NCBI GenBank assembly: GCA_030062745.1
Contig: CP099847.1
Location: 914,304-978,303, forward strand
Origin: Capitulum mitella
Taxonomy: Eukaryota; Arthropoda; Thecostraca; Pollicipedomorpha; Pollicipedidae
DNA length: 64,000 bases
Direction: 5' to 3'
Shown here: in pieces, positions 31,850 through 43,418 of the stretch
Numbering within the stretch: position 1 is the stretch's first letter
Layout of the letters: each line of letters opens with the position of its first letter
The notes under the pieces: generated by a model
The model's input: only the letters and a program-made list of their open reading frames with translations
Databases searched by the model: none
What the model was told of the DNA's origin: nothing
Position numbers and translations under genes: made by a program

Positions 31850-33510
31850 CCGTGTTAGGGTCCTCTAGTGCTCTCAGGTTCCTTTTACAGCTTCACGTGT
31901 CTCTCGGGACGTCTCAGGCGCTGCTGTGGCGGTTTCAGAGGCACCTCAGGCAGTTTGATTGATCCATCTGTCAGTTTCAGGGACACTTCATCGTGTGTTC
32001 CTTACCTGACGTCCCTGGGGAATTTTTGTCGTTTAAGGAGCCACTCAGGCAGTAGCAAGGGCCCTCTTTATGTCTTTCTCTGCCTCGACAGAGATGCCTC
32101 TGGCGATGCTCTGGGTCCTTTTGCCGTTTCCAGAACTGTTGGGAAGTCTTAAGGTTTATTAGTTTCAGGGGCCCCTCTGGTCGCCCCTGCTGCTAGAGAC
32201 TGCTACTCGTAGTTAGCAAGGACGCAGTCAAGGGAGGGCCATAGGGGCGATGGCTCCCCTCTGTCTCCCCCCTCCCGCCCGGGGGAGACTAAAAATCCTG
32301 GCTACGTGCCTGGTAGTAAACGGTCTTAAAGGCCCCTTTCTAGCAGTCTCAGAGAACCCCTTGTTGTCCTAGGTGTTCCTCGTGTGGTCTCTGCAGAGCA
32401 TTTTTACTGTCTCAGGGATCCTCTGAAGTTACAAAAAACCTTTTGGATATTTCAGGGCCCCTGTGCAGTGTCATGGGCCCTCTGAACGTCTTCGGTGGTC
32501 TCCATGGCTGTATCAGAAGTCTTCCTCTATTACATGGAGCATATCTGACACGTGGGACCCCTCTAGCGGTATCAGAGGTCTCAGTTGGCACTTCAGGGGC
32601 CTCACTGGCAATCACAGGGACCTCTTCCGTGCTAGGAACCCGTCTCATGCACTCGGGGGCCCTCTGGTCGTCGAGGGCCCTATGCCGTCTCAGAGGTCAT
32701 CATGTCGTCTTTGCCTCGCAGAGGTCCTCCGACTTTTCTGCGGTCTCAGGGGCCATCTACCGTGCAGGGGCCCGTCTTGCCGTCTCAGGACTCATCTGAC
32801 GTTTCCGGGGCCTCCTGGCTGCGTCAAGAACCCCTCAGGTTTTCAGAAAGACCGGTGAAGTCCAACTGAAGCCCTCTGGAATTTGAGATCATTGGTGAAT
32901 CCTTGTTCAGGGGGCCCCTCTGGCTGGCCAGGGGCTCCTTATACCGTGCTAGCCACCCTCTTAATTTCTCGGTGGCCTCTCTGGCACTTTCAGCGGTCAC
33001 ATGGACCCTTGGCCGTTTTGGGGCTCCTCTTGCGGTCCCAGGGACCCTTGGAGAGTTTCAGGTGCCAGCTTCCGCTTCGAAGCCCCATTAACCCTCCCCG
33101 AGGTCCTCTGACTGCATCAGGAGCCTTCAGCTTTTCGCACAGGTCCATGAAACCTATTCGGGGCCCCTATGACATTCCATGGACCACCATGCCGTCCTAG
33201 AAACTCAGTCCTCATCTCAGCGTTCTCAGGGACCCTTTGATCCTTCTGATGGTCTCAGGGGCAATCTGCAGTTGGGGTCCTGCTGTGGTCTTAGGGGCAC
33301 GTTGGGAGCTTCAGGGGTCCTTCAATGCGTCCCAGGGGTCATGTAACCCTCGCAGAGGCTCCTGACTGCATGAAAAACCCGCCACGTTTCCATCGAATCC
33401 CGTGAAGTTCATACAAGGTCCCTTTGAGCCCCTTTTTGAATTTGAGAGGGGCCCCTTCGGCGCCTCTCTTGTGGGCCCCTTCTCAGGCCACAGGGGAAGG
33501 GCGATCGCCC
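31850..33510. repeat. Degenerate satellite, about 250-290-bp period
   Basis: The words CTGCGTCAAGAACC (about 32819), CTGCATCAGGAGCC (about 33111) and CTGCATGAAAAACC (about 33363) mark successive units. Each is followed by CCGTGAAGTTCA-like and GAATTTGAGA-like sequence. The same family recurs in inverted orientation at 63400-63978. No coding signal. Confidence 0.65.
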
Positions 33511-33669
33511 CATCACCCCCCTTGGATCAACGTCTTATGGTATGCTGGATGTCTTTACAGGCAGTGTTCGGATTTTGACGTAAATGCTATCATTCCGTTG
33601 GTATTTTAAAGCAAATGGACTATAGTCCATATAGACATATAGTTTATATAGTTCAAAGTCAAGATCAAG

Positions 33670-33672
33670 ATA

Positions 33673-33730
<58 letters not shown>
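33670..33730. repeat. (TA)n microsatellite
   Basis: Alternating TA tract interrupted once by GTAC near its start and once by GT at its end. Confidence 0.9.
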
Positions 33731-36464
33731 GCCCTTAACTACGTTGCCTATGGGGTGAGTTACCTGAGAATGTTGTTGAAGCTATTAGCATTCCGTGTGA
33801 TGAAAACGGTGAAAGCACGGAACTCAGGCGAAAATTGGACCAGGCGAAATTTCAAACATTATAGCCTATGATACAGAGAGATTTTACATAACGATCGGCA
33901 TTTGCTGGTATATTGTTGACAAGAGCTTCTTGAGACTAAAGAAAGGGGAGTACAGAGGAACCCTCCCCAACTTTGAAATCGTTCTCGCGCCCCTAGTCGT
34001 AATTCTTGTGGCAAGTTGTTGCGTCAGGCGTCATTCAGTCGATTCAGCGTTTGAGTCGGCTTCCTGTTTGGGTCTAACGCCTCTTGAACGCAAGGATATG
34101 TCGCTTGTGCGCCGACTTTTAGCCTAATGCGAAATTTTCATATTGAATCGCGTGCTACCAGATTCTTTCATTTCTTTCCGTTCTGTCGTGAAAAAGGACG
34201 CAAAAATACCCCAAAATGTAATGATTTCAATCTGATATGTGTATTCTCTCGATGTTAATGATATTGACCAACGATATGATTAGCGTTTATTCCTGTTTGC
34301 TGATTATTGAGGTTTTTTCCTAGATTTTCGTTCTTGATGGAGAGCGATCCCCACCTGTTTGAGAACAGGGCGAGAAGGCGTCCCCCGTCCCCCTTGGCGA
34401 CGCCCGTGGACATATATTGTTCAATTTCATCCATACACCAAAACAGAAGCTATTTATCGATTGAGAAAAATTCTAGTGCAACATTGAGCTGCCTGACTTA
34501 TGGTCTTCATCTGGAAATCATTTCATATTTCGGAAAAACGAGTAAGTAATTTTATTTGATTTTCAAAAAAATAAGGGTGGAGGAAATGGTACTCTGAGAG
34601 GAGAGATGGGACTTGCTAAAGTATAAATAGGACTAAGCAAAATAGTACGTGGTGGCGGTTACAATGGATGCAATGTCTTTGTAAGTCCGTATTGGGAATG
34701 TAAACATACGAGTAGTACAGCTGCAGTACCGTGCCCCATTTTTTCCGCGACCCTGTGACACGCTCAAGGCCACCAACATAAGAAAACGACGACAGCAACC
34801 ACATTTCGGAAAAACACACAGCCGTCATTTTGCCATTCGCTGTTTGTTTCATTTCACAGCTTCTCCGATCAATGAAATGACTTCGCCAAAATAACATTCG
34901 TGCAATAGTATTCACCAGACACGCATTCGGCAAAGCGGAATTCGACTGTTCACCCGGGTACCGTCCGCGCTCATGAATCATGAACACGGCTATTTCTAGA
35001 AAAGGTTAGTGCTATTAGTGACTGACAGCTATTGATGAAAACGCACGATGGTTTCTTGCGAGTTTCCGCGATCCAGATTACATTTTTCTCCTGTGGTGTC
35101 GAGAAACGGAGCGGAAAGTTCGTCAGCTAAGATTATTCTACGTGGCAAATCCGCTTGGGGGCAATGGCACTTTGGACAGGACACGCGGTCTCAGTCACGG
35201 TCTCAGTCACACGGTCTGACGCACGGTCTGGTACACGGTCTCAGTCACATACGCTGCTCGGGGGATTGCCTTGCTCGTGTTTATTCCCGTATGTTTATTT
35301 TATCGCTGCTGTTGTTGAAGCGTACGGCCAAGTCACGTGCTGCCGCAGGTTACTGCAGTCACGTGCGTTTACGAGTAGAAAACGACTGTGGCTTCTGTCA
35401 CGTGTTGGGAATCCTTGAATTATATCTTCACCTGCTTGAATACCAGGATCAATGAGGCTTAGGAACGTGACACCCGGTTCAGTCTATTTTCTGCCGGTCT
35501 GGCGACTGCTGCTGAGTGGCTCGAGTTTTCCTCGCAGACTTTCTAAAGAGATTAGTCGCGGCTCAGCAGAAACCACACGAGGTGAGCAACGTGAGGGGAG
35601 ATTCGATCTCAGGTGTCAAGAAGCAATTGCGAGAGAAGGATACGCGATGTTCCATTGGCTATTTTGAATGGTATGGTGCCAAAATAGCCTCAGTGGAAGA
35701 GATCGTGGAATAATCAAGGCGGGAACGGCTATCGGAATACTTATCATATTTCATGTTATGTCAATAGAAATGTTTGTGTTATTCCGGGAAACGGATAGTT
35801 GTAAGCCCGGTTACAAAAGCCTTTAAGAAGAAGCTTTTAGCCGCGCTCTCCACTATGGAGTTTGGTGCTGGCGAGAGCCGGTTCAACTATTTTTGGTTTG
35901 GAATTCACCTGACATTACAATGTTTTTGTTGTCTGTTTTATGCCGGTTCAAATACGCATAACAAAGTGATGAAAATTCGATGAGGGATCAGCATTTCAGT
36001 AATGGGGTTGCAGGTAAAATGAAAGATAAAGTGCCGTTGAGATGCAGTCAAAGACGTATAAACATCAGTTGCACTGACCCTTCATTATACAACCCTGCTG
36101 TGTTCACTAACCGCCCAGTGAAGTGCAGGGCTGGTGGTAAGGTTACAGATAACGCAGTGTTGTGCACGCCCGGTGTTACCGACGGCACGTAATGTTGTAC
36201 CGACTCGGTGTGTGTTGTGCACGCTCTGCTAAGTGGATTTTCATTGATCACTGATTTTTTTCGCGCTCATCGATTTTAACGGACAGCACTTCAGACCAGA
36301 CAGCCCAGTGCCTCGGAGTGGCCTGGTGCACAGCTAGTCTGGCGGGCCAAGCAGCTTTTTTCAGAGCAGGAACGTTGCAACAACAACGGGCTTTTGGAGG
36401 TCAAGTACCGCGTTCCGCGATTTTACGGTTTATCTCCACACACCGCCGTCAGTATGAGGCACCT
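33731..36464. other. Unassigned intergenic sequence upstream of the GPCR locus
   Basis: No exon could be supported. A cluster of CACGGTCTCAGT-type short repeats lies at about 35183-35250. Three GTCACGTG words lie at 35332, 35358 and 35397. The remaining open frames overlap on both strands and lack domains. Confidence 0.4.
35332..35404. promoter_or_regulatory. Cluster of three GTCACGTG E-box words
   Basis: GTCACGTG occurs at 35332-35339, 35358-35365 and 35397-35404. CACGTG is the E-box recognised by bHLH-ZIP factors in animals. The location about 2.4 kb upstream of the GPCR coding start is the only functional hint; no transcript evidence is visible. Confidence 0.25.
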
Positions 36465-36860
36465 CAGATGAGGACGGCGTCGTCGGGTCGGTTCCGGCCG
36501 GCAGCGGCTGCCCGGCCCCGGTCCGCCGCTCCGGCGCGCCGCCGACCGCGCCGGGGAGCCACCGAGCCGCGCGCTGCCTCCGCCGGCCATCTGGCGAGTC
36601 CGACGGCTGGCCGCCGCAGTCGTTGGCCGCCGTCGCGCTCCGCCGCCCGCTGCGCCGCGCTCCGGCCGCCGTCGTCGACGGCCCCGTTCCCGCGGCGAGC
36701 GCCCGTCGCGCCCGACAGCGGGACCGAGGACCGGCGACCGCGCCGCCGGCTCCGACGCTCGGCGACCGGACTGACGGTCTCTGTGGAGGGCGCCGGACAC
36801 CAGCGGCGTCTTGTGGAAGGACGCGCGAGCCGAGCCAGGCACGCCAGGGAGCCACCAGGT
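36465..36860 (+). promoter_or_regulatory. CpG-island-like segment, candidate promoter or 5' exon of the GPCR gene
   Basis: About 400 bases of extreme CpG density, open in most frames on both strands, end at GCCACCAG|GTGAGC, a near-consensus 5' splice site (GT at 36859-36860). It lies 0.9 kb upstream of the GPCR coding start, on the same strand. A 5' noncoding exon joined to a splice acceptor near 37742 (CGGCTTGCAG directly before ATG) would fit. This is inference from composition and splice-like words. The long plus-strand frame 36318-36974 is Arg/Pro/Ala-rich with no domain and is not called as protein. Confidence 0.4.
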
Positions 36861-37742
36861 GAGCTGACACTGATGGAGAGGAGCGACTGCAAAAGGTTCA
36901 GCTCTAGTACAGCCTTTCACGTCCTTTTTGTTGCACGGCTAACGTTTGGTACTTCTGCTCTGGTTCCACTGTGAAGTGAAACATTTGTTTATTTAATTAC
37001 TTATTTTTTGCTGAGCACTAATTACACAGACCTCAGGCTGCATGACTTTAATGGCTGTATAATAATTCTCACGTATTCCTAATATGCCAACGAAGTCAGA
37101 TAAGTTCCGCCACCGATAAGCTACGATATCTTTTAAAAACATGATATGTTGATGACCCACTATCGAAAGTATCTGTTTTCTGTTCCGTATCGTTACGGAA
37201 ACCAATACAAATTATGCAGCCCATGGGCTGACAAGAACCACACACTTCAACACCTGTTGCCGATGCTGTCGTGCTCGAACAGGCCAGCCAGATGGGCAAA
37301 CTGGTCGTCTGTTCCTGCCACTGTTCACACCCTGAGTGCTCCGCTGCGCTTTGCATGGTACAGGTATAACAGCAGAATGGTTACTTATATCCACGTTCAT
37401 ATACTTATTTAATCGTTCATCCATTGATCAATATCTTATACTTCCTAATACTGAAATATTTATTTACGTGATAAAATTTCACAATGAGAAATTGTGTTTC
37501 GCATTCCTGGGACAAATATTAAATATTCTGTCCGCCTGAGTACCAAGCAATAACTCTTGCGACGTAGGCGACACTAGGGGTTTCTTTCCTTTTTGCTGCA
37601 TTCTAAGGCAGGGGATGGTTGGGTCGCGACATGTCGACTACCTGAGTAGGCAAACGTTGACATATGAGCCTCGAAGCAGAGCAACAGCCGCTCAACAGCC
37701 GCCGTTTCTCTCGCACTGCGGCTGACAGTGCACGGCTTGCAG

Positions 37743-38802
37743 ATGGAGGACCTACTGCGAGAGGACTTCTCAGACGGCGAGTATGGCTTCCCGGCGACGC
37801 GCGAGGTCACGGACGCGGCACTGCACGCGGGCGGGCGAGCCGTCCGTGACCGCGGGTGCGGACATCCCTGCCGCCGTCAGCCTGGCGCTGCCACCCAGCG
37901 TCATCACGTGCACCGCCGTCGGCCTGCTAATGTCGCTGCTGAGCGTGCTCACCAACCTGCTGGTCATCGCCTCGATCATCAAGTCGTACCGGCTGCAGAC
38001 GGCCAGCAACTGCTTCCTGCTGGCGCTGTGCGTGTCGGACGGTCTGCTGGGCGTGGTGACGCCGGCGGCGCTGCTGGTGCCGCTGCTGGGCGGCGGCCGC
38101 CCGCTCTGCTTCCTGCTGATGGCGCTGTTCGTGGCGCTGGCCGTGGCGTCAGTGCTGACGACGGCCGCCATCGCCGCCGACCGGTTCACCTCACTGGCGC
38201 ACCCGCTGCGTTACTCGAGCATGGTGACGCGCCGGCACGCGGCCCGCTTCGCCGCGTTCGCGTGGACGTGCGGCCTGGTGGCCGGCTTCGGGCCGCGCTG
38301 CCTGCGTCTCTGGCGCGGCGCGCCGCTCGGCTGCGCCGCCGACGCGCTCGAGCGCACGGCCGCCGCCGTGCTGGCCGGCGCCTTTTGCCTTCCGGCAGCC
38401 GGCGTCGTCGTCGCCTGCTTACCTGTACGTCTACTGCGTGGCGCGCACGCACGCCAAGGCGATCTACGCAGTGGAGGCGGCGCTGGGCCGGCCGGGCGGC
38501 GCGACGGCGGCCGCCGCCAGCCGCTGCGGCCAGATGCTGCTGCTCATGGTCGGCGTGTTCCTCGTGTGCTGGGGCCCGCTGACGGTGGCCCTGCTGGTGC
38601 GCGCCGGCTGGTTCTACGAGAACGCCGCCGGCCGCGGCTGGCTGCTGCTGCTGGCGCTCAGCTCGGCCGCTGCCAACCCGTTCATCTACAGCCTGCACAA
38701 CGCCGAGCTGCGCTTCGGCTGTCACCGGCTGCTGCACTGCTTGCTGGCGCGCTTCGGCTTCAGCTGGGGCGGCCCCAGCCAGCCCGGCTCGCTGGCGCTC
38801 AG
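37743..38802 (+). CDS. Class A (rhodopsin-like) G-protein-coupled receptor, exon 1, with frame disruption
   Basis: Plasma-membrane seven-helix receptor. In the frame starting ATG 37783 one sees TM1 (about residues 39-63, with N of LTNLLV), TM2 (75-100, D of CVSDGLLG), Cys at the top of TM3 (PLCF), TM3 ending DRF (in place of DRY) followed by HPLRY, TM4 with Trp (FAWTCG), an extracellular Cys (LGCA), and TM5 with FCLPAAG. At 38419 one extra base shifts the frame: TM5 continues as YLYVYCVARTHAKA, then TM6 FLVCWGPL and TM7 NPFIYSLHNAELR. Intracellular loop 3 is short. An alternative ATG at 37743 gives an acidic N-terminus (MEDLLREDFSDGEYGF), more receptor-like, but needs a second one-base shift in the G/C run near 37830. 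The exon ends CTCAG|GTGAGC at 38802; without splicing a TGA follows at 38804. The ligand is unknown; adenosine/GPR119-like receptors are a loose guess. GC content is far above the surroundings. Confidence 0.85.
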
Positions 38803-39292
38803 GTGAGCGACGCAGCGACGCATCCAGGGCTTTCCTGAGGCGACCCAAGGATAAAAAAATGTGTAGGAATGTTTAACAGGCCAGTGCATACCCCGGGGAA
38901 TGTTTGTTTTCACTATTTGCCTTCTCCAACGAGGAGCCCACGGCCTCGGCCCGCCCCCTTGGTTGCGCGTCTGGAGGGAGGTGGCGCCGGTGATTGTGCT
39001 AAATGGCTTGAGCCTGCTGTTTCGGGGCATGCTTAGTCTGCAGTCCATTAGCTCTCGAGGACTTTTCCGAGCAATGCATGGCAGACCTAACGGGCGCGGC
39101 TCCACATGGATGAGCGCGGCATTCCGACCACTGGCTCCGGAGGGTTCTCGAAATCCGTCTGTGGCTCGACACGACTATTCATGTCCTCGACAGCAGTAAG
39201 CGACTGTCCCTGTCGCGTCACCTACCGCCACCCCGTCACGCCCCGTCACGGCCCGTGACGCCGCCCCGCTGACTGCGCCGCCCCGTTTCCAG
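38803..39292 (+). other. GT-AG intron of the GPCR gene
   Basis: Donor AG|GTGAGC at 38803 and acceptor CCCCGTTTCCAG|C at 39292 match animal consensus sites. Joining the flanks preserves an open frame for 51 further codons. The 490-bp intron is rich in CG near its 3' end (repeated CCCGTCACG words at about 39232-39258). Confidence 0.7.
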
Positions 39293-39449
39293 CACGGCGT
39301 CCAACATCCGACTGTGCGCCGTCACCGTGAACCACACGTGCCTGGTGCAACACGTGGCGGTGCCGCCGCAGCTCTACCGCAGCGTCCTCTGCCCGGAGAC
39401 GGCCGACTCGGGGGCGTCGGCCTCCCCGCCGGTCGGCACCGCCGTCTAG
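39293..39449 (+). CDS. GPCR exon 2: cytoplasmic C-terminal tail
   Basis: After splicing, the phase left by exon 1 (AG + C) gives Ser. The frame then reads TASNIRLCAVTV..., 51 residues in all, to TAG at 39447-39449. The tail follows TM7 and helix 8 (RFGCHRLLHCLLARF) and contains several Cys and an Ala/Ser/Pro-rich end (SGASASPPVGTAV). The 157-nt length, open frame from acceptor to stop and GC-rich codon use like exon 1 support a real exon. It has no recognisable domain, as usual for receptor tails. Confidence 0.65.
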
Positions 39450-39600
39450 CTCACCGCCGGCCCGTCCGGCAGGTCGTGGGTCGTGAGGTCGTGGCCTTGT
39501 GAGGCCCGAGGCAGACGTCGCCTCGCCGCGCCACCGTGTTCTTCTGGTAGGCTGCGCTTGTCGCTGTGTTTGGTCCTGGTTGTGCCGAGAGCCTCTCTGG

Positions 39601-40030
39601 CCATCTGGCCACGCTTCTGTGTCCTTTGAGATGTCTGACCGTGCCACCATGTTCATCCGGCCATCTAGTCATGCCGTCATATGTGCCCAACTATCTAGTC
39701 GTGCCGTCGAGTGCGTCGAGTCATCAGGTCGTGTCAGCGTGTTCGCCCAGCTGTCTAGTCGCGCCGGCTTGTACCCCCGGCCATCTAGTCATTTCGCCGT
39801 GTCGGTCTGGCTGTCAGGTCGTCCTCCTAGTCATCCAGCCATGCCACAATATCCGCTCAGGTTTCTGGCGGTGCCAACGTGTGTCCATCCAGGTGTATAG
39901 CCATTCCAACGCGCCGATCTGGCTGCCAAGCCGTGCCAATGCGTCCGTCTAGTCGTCCGCCGTGTTGCTGCATTCGTCTAGTCATTCATCTAGCCGTGCC
40001 GTCGCGTCGGTCTCGACGCCTGACCGTTGG
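39601..40030. repeat. 30-bp minisatellite downstream of the GPCR gene
   Basis: CC(A/T)(T/G)CTAGTC(A/G)TGCC-type words recur with an exact 30-base step at 39601, 39631, 39661, 39691, 39721, 39751, 39781 and 39811, then decay to about 40030. Because 30 is a multiple of three, all frames show ten-residue repeats, which explains the long open frames here; no protein is called. Confidence 0.85.
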
Positions 40031-42190
40031 CTGGCGGGGCTCTGCCGCTACCCTCCGGCGTGCACTCATGATATTCCACGTCGCTGGGGCTTGTTCTGAG
40101 CTGAGCAAGGAAACGGGTGGCCCCGGCATAAGCCATTTTAAAGAGTACAGTTTTATAGCGTGAAGTTACAACGGTAGACGTTCAGATCAAAAGGGGTAAT
40201 CCAGATAATGGGGATATTGATATAAGCCCTTCGGGCCTCTGCGAACAGCCCTGTGACCAAACGTGATAGTTTTTTGTTACAAATATGTAATGGGAATGGC
40301 TGCAGGATCTCACTTTCTCATCGCCATCATCAGCGTCAGCATCGCGATCGCATTCAGGAATCAACGGGAGAATAAGTTGGTCTTAAGAACAGCGTGCTCC
40401 AGCGGGTCCTAAGCATGATCACCTCTAACAAAGCTTGACTGTGGTGACCAGCCGCTTCTCGGGTACGCGGCGACCGCGTAAATATGTTAACTCGCGCCGG
40501 AAGGGGAGAAGGTGGTTGTTGCGCCCCATGACGTTTTTCGTAGGCTACCGGTAAACAGCTTGCGTCAGGAAACTGAAATTTACGGTATAAGACTGGCCTC
40601 TTTTACATATCTTTTGCACCAACTTTTGTCTAAGCCTTGTCAGGCCTCTGAGCTCTGGTGTCATTGTGAAGGGCTGCAGGCCCTTTTCTACATCCATGCT
40701 ATGTTTCTGTGCTTTTCCTTAACATGTGGAGAGACATGGAGTCAGTTTTTATATATGACTCAACGTGCCTACGAGTGAAAATATATTTCGTGTTCTGAAA
40801 ATCAGCAGCCTCCTGGAATTCAAGTGACGTCATTTACATGAAATGATCTCCAATTGGTTTTAAGTAGTTTCAAGAGTACGCTTGTTTGTCATTTCGGTGA
40901 TGGAAAGAATTTAACGCTCAAAGTGTGGTTTCCTAGCCGGAGTGTGAAAAGACGTACGACGACAACGAGTTGGCAAGAGATAAGAAGCATTCTATCCCCC
41001 AGTAACTTGACAGGTTTGATTTGGAACGTGCATGTAATAAGCATGCAAAGGAAATGTGCATGTGACACGAATGACACAGGCTAAACGTTTGCCATTTATT
41101 TCTCATCTTGACTAGGGGAGAAATGAGCCGGGGTGGCAATCACCGCTCTCGACAGGCGCCTAGGTAAAGATGTTCACGTCCGGCGAGAGTTAACCCTATT
41201 CCGTACCGGGGAAGAGAGATGCAGATTCTGAAGGCAAAATTAACGCAAAACAAAAGCAATGCATTCCCTCTAATCATCTGATTGGAGGGAACTATACTTC
41301 TCAACAGCGTTGTGGTCTCCTTTCTCTTTGTGGGTGCCGGGGCACCCACAAAGTGGAAATGGGCACCCACAACTTTAATTATGTTTAAATATTGAAATAT
41401 ACTTATATTCTCAGTCCCCTGACGTTTACCATCTAAAATCAACTTTGTGAGCAATAATCGGAACCCATTTACTCCATTGTCACCCACCAATTGCTCTTCC
41501 ACACCATTCTCCAAGGAACATTTTGTCAAATCGGGTCCTGGAGAAAGGTCCTTCATTAAAGGGAGTGGATCTACTCAGATCGTCATTTTTTTAACTGGGC
41601 GCGTGCGAAAGAAGAGGACATTTTCATGAATCAAAGGGTAGGTACCATTCATTCTTGCCAACTCGCTCTCGTTTGCTCATATTTTACTGGGGTAGGTGAG
41701 TACGCTGGCTGCCAGCCTGAATTAAATTTATTTACCCCATTTTCTTTTCAACACTAAAATCGCCGACGAATCGGGTTAGAGTATCGTTGGCCTCAGCGAT
41801 GTCGAAGGTTACATCAGTTGACGAACACCGAAATTATGGAGGCGGCCATCATGGATTCACGCAAGTACCGCTGCTGTTCCTCGAATCTCCCTCGCAGGTA
41901 TGCATGGCGTGAATAGGTCGAAATACGTTCGTGTTCTTTGTCAAAACAATCGTCCCTGAAGTTTGTAACTGCATCTGGTACAGCAAGGCAGAGTGATGGG
42001 TAAGCATCGGGTGCGTCCAAGGTGTACCTACGTATTTTCCGCTCGCCGATTGACTCCTTTCTCTAGTATTTCGTACTGTATTTTGCCTACCCATATCACT
42101 GTCGATGAATACAATAGCTAAAATGCATGAAATATTGATCTAAGATGACCAAAATTCACCTTTCATTTACACGATAACCCATAACCAATC
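40031..42190. other. Unassigned sequence
   Basis: No supported gene. Contains a perfect hairpin at 41326-41353 and a solitary TTAA-CCCTATTCCG terminus at 41190-41203 resembling the left end of family 2, without a partner. Open frames at 40512-40778 and 41140-41556 lack recognisable domains. Confidence 0.4.
41326..41353. repeat. Perfect 13-bp inverted repeat with 2-base loop
   Basis: CTTTGTGGGTGCC, then GG, then its exact reverse complement. A further GGGCACCCAC word lies at 41361. Confidence 0.9.
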
Positions 42191-42194
42191 TTAA

Positions 42195-43414
42195 CCCGCG
42201 CACGACCGTCGGTCCGTCCCGAACACCGTCGACTGGGGGGGGGCAGTTGACTGCCCCCCCCTCTAACTCACGAACGGTTGGTCGCACGATAAAAATAAGC
42301 ATACCGTTGGAAAGCCCGTCACGAGTAGAGCTCGAAACTGGTCTCATTTTTAGTTTTAGAAAATATGTAAGCTAATTTACGCCCTATATATGTTTTCTCA
42401 TAGCCGACTGCATGAGACCGAGAAATGGCCTGAATCTCAAGGGCTGTGACTAATAACGCATAGGTAAAGGCACCAGCGCACAAGTAAATGTCCGCGGATG
42501 CCGATACACGTCTAATTTTCTCAGATTTGTTCAATATATACGCCGAAACGTTGAGTTAAAGACACCGTAATTCTCCCGTCAGGCGTCTCTGTGCGCCGCT
42601 GCCGTATGCGGTACCAAATTGACGGGAACTAATTTTAGCGTTCCTTTATTTTCGCGAAAAAAGACAATCTATGTCAATTGTATTGATCTTTGTGGTTCTT
42701 GTGATAGTTTCTCATGCTTAAATTTTGGAAAAATTGATTAGTTGCCAATGTACAAAGTTGGCGGAGCTTTATTCGCGAGAGCCTGTTTATTTCCAAAATA
42801 TGCTACTTTTTCAAACTTTTTGAGGTTCCTGGTATTACTTACATCTGTGCAAGCTAGTTGTGCCATTTTCTACCCATTCTGAGTAATTTATCGTCGATTT
42901 TGACGGTGGTACATTTTGGCCCACTTCAGTTATTCGTGACCTGACCTCAGGTCAATGGCTGGAAGTCACTGATACTTTGCCCAATGACGGTAACTAGATG
43001 TCTGCTTCACTCCACACCAAAAATGTGATGAAATATTCCGTCAATTTCAGAAAAAACGGCGAAATGTCTTAAAAATGGGCTTAACCTTAGGTCAATGACC
43101 CGGAAAATTCCGAAAAATCCGAGATAGCAGGTTTGTTGCATCTATCACGATCATTAATCCCTGAAAGTATTATTGAGATATCTTGTTTTGCGAAAAAGTT
43201 AGAAGGCGATAAACGTTTTTTTACATGGGTCTGTTTGACCTGACCTAGGTCAGACACCTGACCTGACCTGAGGTCAAAATTTTGACACGAGACGTAAAAT
43301 TGATGGAGCAAAAGGTACACAAAGTTTGGTGACTCTGTGTTTGTTGGTTCTCTCGCAATGCCAGAAAAACCTCAGGGGGGGGCAGTCAACTGCCCCCCCC
43401 CAGTCGGGGACGGG
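42195..43414 (-). mobile_element. TTAA-flanked non-autonomous DNA element, family 1, copy B
   Basis: Perfect TTAA on both sides (42191-42194 and 43415-43418). The plus strand starts CCCGCGCACGACC and ends AGTCGGGGACGGG. The element is the reverse complement of copy A along its whole length, including the G-run/C-run palindromes with GGCAGTCAACTGCC cores at 43381 and 42242 and the AGGTCA-rich block near 43240-43275. It differs from copy A by a small insertion next to the end at 42195-42210. No coding capacity beyond a short chance frame. Confidence 0.8.
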
Positions 43415-43418
43415 TTAA

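Noticed and set aside
36318-36974. 218-codon plus-strand open frame and overlapping minus-strand frames in the CpG-rich block
   Set aside because: Arg/Pro/Ala-rich sequence open in nearly all frames is what extreme CG composition produces; no domain and no frame preference.
39246-39656. Minus-strand open frames opposite GPCR exon 2 and the large minus-strand frame 38186-38848 opposite exon 1
   Set aside because: They are shadows of the GC-rich plus-strand coding sequence, Arg/Ala-rich without domain structure.
40512-40778. 88-codon frame with Cys-rich, hydrophobic end considered as a small secreted protein or receptor exon
   Set aside because: No signal peptide at the start, no domain and no splice context; consistent with chance.
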